Shown: positions 59,605 through 64,000 of the stretch, piece after piece | How positions within the stretch are numbered: the stretch's first letter is position 1 | Layout: each line of letters starts with the position of its first letter | Source of the DNA: a virus | Direction: 5' to 3' (one strand) | IMG/VR virus record: IMGVR_UViG_3300018036_001349 | Span: 25,456-89,455 of that record | Length of the DNA: 64,000 nt | The notes under the pieces: generated by a model | The model's database searches: none | What the model was told of the DNA's origin: nothing | Seen by the model: only the letters and a program-made list of their open reading frames with translations | Translations under genes and position numbers: made by a program

Positions 59605-60368
59605 TAAGCAACAGATGCTTTCTTAGACGGACGTCCACGCTTCTTAGGAGCACTGCCGTCGGCGGTAGTTGTCTTGGCCTTGGTAGTTCTTTTTGCTTTG
59701 GCTTGCGGCGCTGGTTCGCCTAGCAAGCTAGCTGCTTCTGCTTGCATACGCTGAGATTCAGCAATCAGGCTAGCTGCTTCGGTTGCCATGCGGTCTGCTT
59801 GTGCCTTAAGGTTGTTTGCAATACTTGCATCATCAAGTGCACCTTGTCCTGTTGCTTGCATAGGCGCAGGGCGTGTGCCGGGATTGGATGTTTCATTAAG
59901 CGAGCCTTTGGCAATATCTTGCGGAGCACCAACTTCTCGTCCATAATCATCTCTGCGACTTGCTTTACCAGTATAACCTGTGTTTGCATCAAGCTCAGCC
60001 ATGCGGCGTACTGCATCTTCGCCAGTTTTCATTTCATTGATAATCTTGTTCATTTCGTCTAAACGAACATGGCTTTGTGGAGTAGGCGTAACAATAACTT
60101 GTGCAGTTTGTACTTTTTTAATCATGCCTTCTTGGTGCAATCGCTGCAAGATAACTGTACCGTCACCAAACATTTTACTAGCAAGTGCATCGCCTAGGCT
60201 GTCGGCTTGCTGCGCTTCAGTGCTTTCAATTGCATCCATTAGTGTGTTGTGCATGTTTTGCTGCAATGTATCTGGGTATACCACTAGGCACATGTGCTCA
60301 TCACCTGGCACTTCTCTAAAGATAATTGCTACTTTGCGATCACCTTGTTTACCAACATGTTTAATCAT
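59604..60368 (-). CDS. Conserved phage protein with coiled coil and AT-hook-like tail
   Basis: 254 residues from ATG 60368, which follows AAGGAG at 7 bases; a longer frame overlaps the preceding gene. The N-terminal 110 residues are a compact alpha/beta part (VAIIFREVPGDEHMCLVVYP, LASKMFGDGTVILQRLHQEG). A Gly/Asn/Pro-rich linker follows, then an Ala-rich helix with heptad-like repeats (MATEAASLIAESQRMQAEAA). It ends in a basic tail, PKKRGRPSKKASVA, with the R-G-R-P core of AT-hooks, which bind the minor groove of AT-rich DNA. DNA association is therefore likely; the precise role is unknown. Confidence 0.7.
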   Translation of the reverse strand: MIKHVGKQGDRKVAIIFREVPGDEHMCLVVYPDTLQQNMHNTLMDAIESTEAQQADSLGDALASKMFGDGTVILQRLHQEGMIKKVQTAQVIVTPTPQSHVRLDEMNKIINEMKTGEDAVRRMAELDANTGYTGKASRRDDYGREVGAPQDIAKGSLNETSNPGTRPAPMQATGQGALDDASIANNLKAQADRMATEAASLIAESQRMQAEAASLLGEPAPQAKAKRTTKAKTTTADGSAPKKRGRPSKKASVA

Positions 60369-60603
60369 TTGTTTCTCCTTGCTCTGCAACATTTTCGTCT
60401 ACAGGCTCTGTTGTTGTAGTAACTGACGCTAACCAGCTTGATATTCTATCGTATGTTAATCCTACGACTTGCAATTCGTTTGCATGAAATGCACCTCTAG
60501 TACTTGCTGTTTCGATTATTTGCTTACAGTATGCAATATCTTGTACTTCCAAGGTTGGTGCATCCGTGTCTTGTTCTACGGGTGTATTGTTTTCGTTTTC
60601 CAT
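60361..60603 (-). CDS. Small acidic protein, function unknown
   Basis: 80 residues. Acidic ends (MENENNTPVEQDTDAPTLE and PVDENVAEQGETND) surround a helical core (VQDIAYCKQIIETASTRGAF, LTYDRISSWLASV). The place and style fit a small conserved T4-like marine phage protein; function unknown to me. It overlaps the next gene by 8 bases, whose ribosome site lies in its last codons, and it is the first gene after a 79-base gap that may contain its promoter. Confidence 0.65.
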   Translation of the reverse strand: MENENNTPVEQDTDAPTLEVQDIAYCKQIIETASTRGAFHANELQVVGLTYDRISSWLASVTTTTEPVDENVAEQGETND

Positions 60604-60628
60604 GCTAATACTTATCGTTGTTATCGTT

Positions 60629-60640
60629 AACTGCGCAGTT
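60629..60640. repeat. 12-base palindrome in the gap before the small acidic gene
   Basis: AACTGCGCAGTT is a perfect palindrome in the 79-base gap 60604-60682, about 26 bases before the ATG at 60603. A TATAAC-like hexamer lies further upstream on the minus strand (+ strand 60650-60655) but no -35 was seen. It could be an operator or a chance palindrome. Confidence 0.35.
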
Positions 60641-60682
60641 TATCTACTGTTATAAAGTGGTTTGACCGCGATTTCGGTAAAA

Positions 60683-60859
60683 TTACCTGTCCATGTAATA
60701 AGGTGTATCAAATGGTTCTCCCCACTCGTACTTGTTTTCAACCACCCATGAACGCTCTGCTCCCATTGGAACTTCCCAGTCCCAGTCTACCAAGATTTCG
60801 TTGCCGTTTTGCTCGGGCTGTTGATATTCGTATTCACATCCTGGTGTATCAGTCTTCAT
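60683..60859 (-). CDS. Small acidic protein, function unknown
   Basis: 58 residues from ATG 60859, overlapping the end of the VWA gene by 11 bases. The longer in-frame reading is only a shadow of that gene: the residues before this ATG are out of character (Gly/Thr/Pro-rich), whereas the part after it is acidic and aromatic (ILVDWDWEVPMGAERSWVVE). Its coupling suggests that it works with the VWA protein. No motif known. Confidence 0.55.
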   Translation of the reverse strand: MKTDTPGCEYEYQQPEQNGNEILVDWDWEVPMGAERSWVVENKYEWGEPFDTPYYMDR

Positions 60860-62105
60860 TGTAGAGCGCCCATGTCCCAAAGGGCGGGTCGGGATTTGGG
60901 TCGCCGTGGATGATCCATACTGTATCGCAGTAGTTGGCATCGCCCCAACTGTTCCATGGGTACCCATCTGTAAACACTAACAAGCGTTTGGGCTCAATTT
61001 CTTCTTGTTTAAGATATTTAAATATAGCATCAAAGTCAGTGCCACCGCCGCCCATTAATTCATAATCGCCGATGTCGTCTAAGTTGTCCGCAGTAAAATC
61101 TTGTGGATTGTAAACATTTGTGTCAAAGCAAAACAAGTGAATGTTGAAGTTGCTAAACTCCTCCATGATACCTTTTACTTCGCTTAGAAAATCCATGCCC
61201 TGCTCTGCACCAATGGATCCGCTCATGTCCATTGCAATTGCAACATCAATGCGCTCATCGTAATCCATACCTGGAAGAATAGCATCACAATCCCAACCTT
61301 TGCGATTCAGTCGTGTAAATGTGTAATCGCTTTTAATTGTGCTTTGCAATTGCATACGCAACAGTTCACGCCAGTCCATCTTGGGGTCTGTTAAATGCTG
61401 AACAAGTCGTTTCACACCACCTGGTATGTTTCCTGCATCTGATGTTTGTGCAGCACTTAGCATTGCTTCTTTGATTTCTTGTTTAATCTGTTCACGTTCT
61501 TCTTTGCTGTACTGTGCTGGACCTTTTCCGTTACGGTCGTCACCTTCGCCTTCGCCCTCACCATCAAGATGCTGGTCCAACATTTTATCTAGCAAGTCTT
61601 GTAAATCAATTTTTTCTGCATTTTCGTACAAATCATCGTATACTTCTTCTGCACTCCAGTCAGTGTACTTGGTGTCATACAAACACGGAACAGTGGTGAT
61701 AAACTCGCCTACTCTGTGTTTTTTAAGATCAGCATTTACACAATAGTCGGCAGCAATGTTGAACAATTGCGGGTCACGTTCTCCTCGACGACCAAAATGG
61801 TCGTACACACAGTGCAATACTTCATGGCCAAACAAGAATTCAACTTCTTTGGGCTTGAGCATTTTGATAAATTTAGTGTTGTAATAAAAGTTTCTGCCGT
61901 CTGTTGCAGCGGTTGAACACCACTCGTCTGCATTAACTAGTTTAAGACGTGTGGCAAGATTTCCAAAAAAGCTAGCACGAAGCAACATGCCTACCCGGGC
62001 AGTTACTAGCAATTCACGCACTTCTCGATCTAGTTTGGGATCCATTGGGCCCAGAATGTCCTTGAACTGGTCGGCTACATCCTTGTTTACTGTAGTAGTG
62101 CTCAT
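60849..62105 (-). CDS. Metallopeptidase-like/VWA-domain protein (DUF2201 type)
   Basis: 418 residues. The N-terminal half has KEVEFLFGHEVLHCVYDHFG with the zinc-binding H-E-x-x-H. The C-terminal half is a VWA-like domain: VAIAMDMSGSIGAEQGMDFL carries the D-x-S-x-S metal site, followed by MGGGGTDFDAIFKYL and LLVFTDGYPWNSWG. An acidic Gly-rich linker (LDGEGEGEGDDRNGKG) lies between. Relatives occur in bacteria next to MoxR-type AAA+ ATPases and are thought to act in remodelling of protein complexes; none is seen here, though a partner could lie outside the window. TAGGAGAAAG precedes the ATG, and a near-consensus sigma70 promoter lies just upstream. Confidence 0.85.
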   Translation of the reverse strand: MSTTTVNKDVADQFKDILGPMDPKLDREVRELLVTARVGMLLRASFFGNLATRLKLVNADEWCSTAATDGRNFYYNTKFIKMLKPKEVEFLFGHEVLHCVYDHFGRRGERDPQLFNIAADYCVNADLKKHRVGEFITTVPCLYDTKYTDWSAEEVYDDLYENAEKIDLQDLLDKMLDQHLDGEGEGEGDDRNGKGPAQYSKEEREQIKQEIKEAMLSAAQTSDAGNIPGGVKRLVQHLTDPKMDWRELLRMQLQSTIKSDYTFTRLNRKGWDCDAILPGMDYDERIDVAIAMDMSGSIGAEQGMDFLSEVKGIMEEFSNFNIHLFCFDTNVYNPQDFTADNLDDIGDYELMGGGGTDFDAIFKYLKQEEIEPKRLLVFTDGYPWNSWGDANYCDTVWIIHGDPNPDPPFGTWALYNED

Positions 62106-62129
62106 GACTTTCTCCTAAATGTTATATAC

Positions 62130-62157
62130 ATTATAACACATGTGCATGCAAAGTCAA
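62130..62157 (-). promoter_or_regulatory. Host-type sigma70 promoter for the VWA gene
   Basis: On the minus strand TTGACT (62157-62152), a 16-base spacer and TATAAT (62135-62130) stand 24 bases before the ATG at 62105. The -35 overlaps the stop of the TEK-family gene upstream. Its design matches the gp55 promoter, so both are likely early promoters. Confidence 0.85.
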
Positions 62158-63251
62158 CCTAATTCTTTTTCAGCTAATTCAAAATGTTGAGTTAAAAACA
62201 AGTCCATTGTGTATAGGTATCGCCCTTTGTATTCAAATACTTTGTTTTGATTATGCTCAAGTATACTTGTACATTCATTATAAAATGCTTGTGTGCCGTT
62301 TTTTATAATGTCCTGTAATTGCACCAGCATTAATTTAACACGATCTTCGATTCGGGGCTCGTTGTCATAACTTTCATTGATGATACTACTGAACGTTTGA
62401 AATCCAAGTTGTTTCATGTATTCAAGTTGATAACGAGTGGTTACTAGTAAAAATGGAGTTTTTGTAACCATTGGTTTTATTGTTTTTTCAGTAATAAAAT
62501 ATCCACTATGATACAGCGTTTCTGGAACAATTTCTAACCACGAGTCTGTATACAAATCCATTGACGGGTGAAAATCTGATATTCCCTGGATACTATGTGG
62601 CAATTGATGTCCGGCCCAACTTGGTGTATTATATACTTGAGATTTTGTTGTGTAACTAACATGCCCACGATCAAGTAACCCAGGGATATCACTGAGTTGC
62701 TTCCATAATACATTGCGATGGGGGCGACTTCTTTTTTTGCTAGTGGTTAACATGTAATCTTTTGAGCAATCGTGTTTATCTACTTTAGCCTTGTATATTC
62801 TTCCTAGAATGGCCAATCCCAAGGGAAAATTAGTCGGCAATTCATGAATATATATGTTATTAAGATTATTTGCTGGATGATTAATAGTTAAACTTCCGTC
62901 TGGGAATAGATTAACTGATCCGGGTGGTACACACAAATCAAGATTGGATATTATTGCAAAATCAATAATCATGTTGGGCAAATTATCAATGTCGTTCCAT
63001 ACCCAGAGTTTGTTGCGATTGTTACAAAATTTAACAAGTCCAGACCTAGATGAGTCCCATGTGCATAGTTCACGAAAAACATTATTACTAACAATTAGTA
63101 ATGCAGAATCGTCTTGTGTTAGGATTGGGGGTAAACTATATGTGTTGGTATCGTTGTCCCACAGATCATCTAGTGTGTAATCAATTTGATTAAAATCTAA
63201 GTAGCTGGTTAAGATATCCATTCCTTCAGACTGAGAGACAATAATTTTCAT
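62154..63251 (-). CDS. TEK-family protein, function unknown
   Basis: 365 residues from ATG 63251, supported by AGGAAAAG and an ATGA overlap with the Smr gene. It is the fourth member of the family: a variable N-terminal half (IIVSQSEGMDILTSYLDFNQ; KLWVWNDIDNLPNMIIDF), a basic centre (MLTTSKKRSRPHRNVLWKQL), DSWLEIVPETLYHSGYFITE, the TEKTIKPMVTKTPFLLV core, LGFQTFSSIINESYDNE and a helical end. It lies apart from the other copies among replication-type genes, suggesting that the family spread by duplication to several places. Function not known. Confidence 0.7.
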   Translation of the reverse strand: MKIIVSQSEGMDILTSYLDFNQIDYTLDDLWDNDTNTYSLPPILTQDDSALLIVSNNVFRELCTWDSSRSGLVKFCNNRNKLWVWNDIDNLPNMIIDFAIISNLDLCVPPGSVNLFPDGSLTINHPANNLNNIYIHELPTNFPLGLAILGRIYKAKVDKHDCSKDYMLTTSKKRSRPHRNVLWKQLSDIPGLLDRGHVSYTTKSQVYNTPSWAGHQLPHSIQGISDFHPSMDLYTDSWLEIVPETLYHSGYFITEKTIKPMVTKTPFLLVTTRYQLEYMKQLGFQTFSSIINESYDNEPRIEDRVKLMLVQLQDIIKNGTQAFYNECTSILEHNQNKVFEYKGRYLYTMDLFLTQHFELAEKELG

Positions 63252-63484
63252 TTCTTTTCCTGTTTTAGTTGTAATATCCAAGCACCAGAATTAAATTTTA
63301 CTTGTTCGTGGCTTTTAACATATCTATTAGCCGATGCCCAATTTGGAAATTCTTTCATCATAGCACCCTGGCCAGTTATTACTCGTATTTGTTTTTTTCT
63401 TGCAAAATAACTGTCTTGAGCAAATACATTGAACTTCTTCCATGCATCATGCAGTACATAACCGTGTAAGTCAATGGTTCGCAT
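63248..63484 (-). CDS. Small Smr-domain protein
   Basis: 78 residues if ATG 63484 is used; a GTG at 63541 would add 19 residues but overlaps the preceding gene by 56 bases. MRTIDLHGYVLHDAWKKF holds the D-L-H-G motif and IRVITGQGAMMKEFPNWA the T-G-x-G motif of Smr domains, which in MutS2 and relatives nick DNA or RNA. Many T4-like marine phages have a bare Smr domain of this size. The usual His after T-G-x-G is replaced by Ala (TGQGAM). No clear ribosome site precedes ATG 63484; coupling to the preceding stop two bases away is likely. Confidence 0.75.
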   Translation of the reverse strand: MRTIDLHGYVLHDAWKKFNVFAQDSYFARKKQIRVITGQGAMMKEFPNWASANRYVKSHEQVKFNSGAWILQLKQEKK

Positions 63485-63485
63485 A

Positions 63486-63830
63486 CTATACGCTTGATTG
63501 AATCGGCCATTTGAGTTTAAAGAATGCAAGTTCTTTGTCACCCTTGACGTATATGCGCCGTTCGTTGTAACTGTTGGCCCAACTCCAGTTGTAGTTTACC
63601 ATGCTGGGCGTGTCTTCGTTGGTTAAATTCCAAATTAGATGTTGTTTGTGTGATTCTAATATATACTGCCAGTCACGTATTTCGGCAGTGTAACCGTAGA
63701 CATCCATCATCCATTTTGTTGCAATATGGAATTGTAACGGGCCTTCACGTTCCTTTTTAAATTCCAAGAAATATTTGAAATACTTCTTGTGACTGTATCT
63801 CCCGTCTAATTTTTTGGTAATATATTGCAT
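63486..63830 (-). CDS. Small protein, function unknown
   Basis: 114 residues from ATG 63830, with GGAG 5 bases upstream and its ATG overlapping the stop of the preceding gene. It is basic and aromatic-rich (YSHKKYFKYFLEFKKEREG, DWQYILESHKQHLIWNLTN, NYNWSWANSYNERRIYV). No known motif. The pattern with many Trp, Tyr and Lys would suit a compact alpha/beta protein. It ends 1 base before the Smr ATG. Confidence 0.6.
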   Translation of the reverse strand: MQYITKKLDGRYSHKKYFKYFLEFKKEREGPLQFHIATKWMMDVYGYTAEIRDWQYILESHKQHLIWNLTNEDTPSMVNYNWSWANSYNERRIYVKGDKELAFFKLKWPIQSSV

Positions 63831-64000
63831 TAGACTCCAAACCGCTTTACAACTGCGTTTTCCCAGACAAATTTGTCTTCGAATTGCAAGGTTTTTAGTT
63901 GGTTCTCCCAATGTGCAGCAAAGCTTCTTGCTTTATCGCTTACTAAAAATTTTACACAATCAAGGTATTCTAAATGCTCCAATGGAGTAGGATGATGATC
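63830..64000 (-). CDS. C-terminal end of a protein of unknown function, cut by the right edge
   Basis: Open in one minus-strand frame from the window edge for 56 codons to TAA at 63832-63830, which shares its last A with the ATG of the following gene. The visible part (PLEHLEYLDCVKFLVSDKAR, then FAAHWENQLKTLQFEDKFVW) is helical and charged. Too little is present for a family call. Confidence 0.5.
   Translation of the reverse strand, partial: DHHPTPLEHLEYLDCVKFLVSDKARSFAAHWENQLKTLQFEDKFVWENAVVKRFGV

Noticed and set aside
59980-60426. Plus-strand open frame of 148 codons opposite the AT-hook protein gene
   Set aside because: Cys/Ser-rich shadow; the minus-strand gene has a good ribosome site and coupled neighbours.
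1-64000. CRISPR arrays, tRNA genes, insertion sequences and integrase or attachment sites
   Set aside because: No regularly spaced direct repeats, cloverleaf-like sequence, transposase or integrase motif was seen by reading. A tRNA search program could still find a short gene in a gap, but the gaps are nearly all too short.

Overview
The window is a piece of a large, AT-rich T4-like myovirus genome, most likely a marine phage of the cyanophage/pelagiphage type. The evidence is a T4-type baseplate block (gp48, gp53, a large structural protein, gp5-like hub, gp25, gp6, a giant wedge-associated protein, tail-fibre-like proteins), T4-type replication and late-transcription genes (gp46, gp47, gp55), and T4-like late promoters (CATAAATA/TATAAATA). 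The host cannot be read from this window; a marine cyanobacterium or SAR11-like alphaproteobacterium is an inference from gene style. No tRNA, IS element or CRISPR array was recognised, and there is no gene-free stretch longer than about 100 bases.

Layout. (1) 1-5182, minus strand: gp55, gp47, a probable frame-split accessory gene, gp46 and a GIY-YIG-like endonuclease cut by the left edge, all read from one sigma70-type promoter just right of gp55. (2) 5285-33026, plus strand: baseplate and tail-fibre genes under late promoters. gp48 carries an N-terminal lytic transglycosylase domain, while the gp5-like hub lacks a lysozyme domain. A 4501-residue protein contains seven FG-GAP-like repeats. 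(3) 33058-36575, plus strand: two sugar-nucleotide-transferase-like proteins, small unknowns, a secreted small protein and another transferase-like protein. (4) 36577-50738, plus strand: a dense, translationally coupled run of seven radical-SAM genes with a nucleosidase of the MTA/SAH type, a cytidylyltransferase, an unknown 358-residue protein, a 40-residue basic protein, S-adenosylmethionine synthetase, a carbamoyltransferase and a DUF59/SufT-like iron-sulfur protein. (5) 50735-54038, minus strand: an amidinotransferase and two members of a paralogous family (here called the TEK family after its ITEK/LTEK motif). (6) 54037-55611, plus strand: a protein with an internal duplication. (7) 55592-64000, minus strand: an aminosugar-type trio (SDR epimerase, DegT aminotransferase, Gfo/Idh oxidoreductase), ThyX, small conserved proteins, a metallopeptidase-like/VWA protein, another TEK-family member, an Smr protein and two small unknowns.

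How the genes fit together. The standout is region 4. It encodes what is needed to run radical-SAM chemistry during infection: MetK to make SAM, a DUF59 protein to help load iron-sulfur clusters, seven different radical-SAM enzymes, and a nucleosidase able in principle to remove the inhibitory by-product 5'-deoxyadenosine. It is embedded among genes for activating, aminating, oxidising, carbamoylating, amidinating and transferring sugars. The simplest reading is a phage-encoded pathway that builds or remodels an unusual glycan or other surface or virion modification. That end product is inference; the gene families are read directly from motifs.
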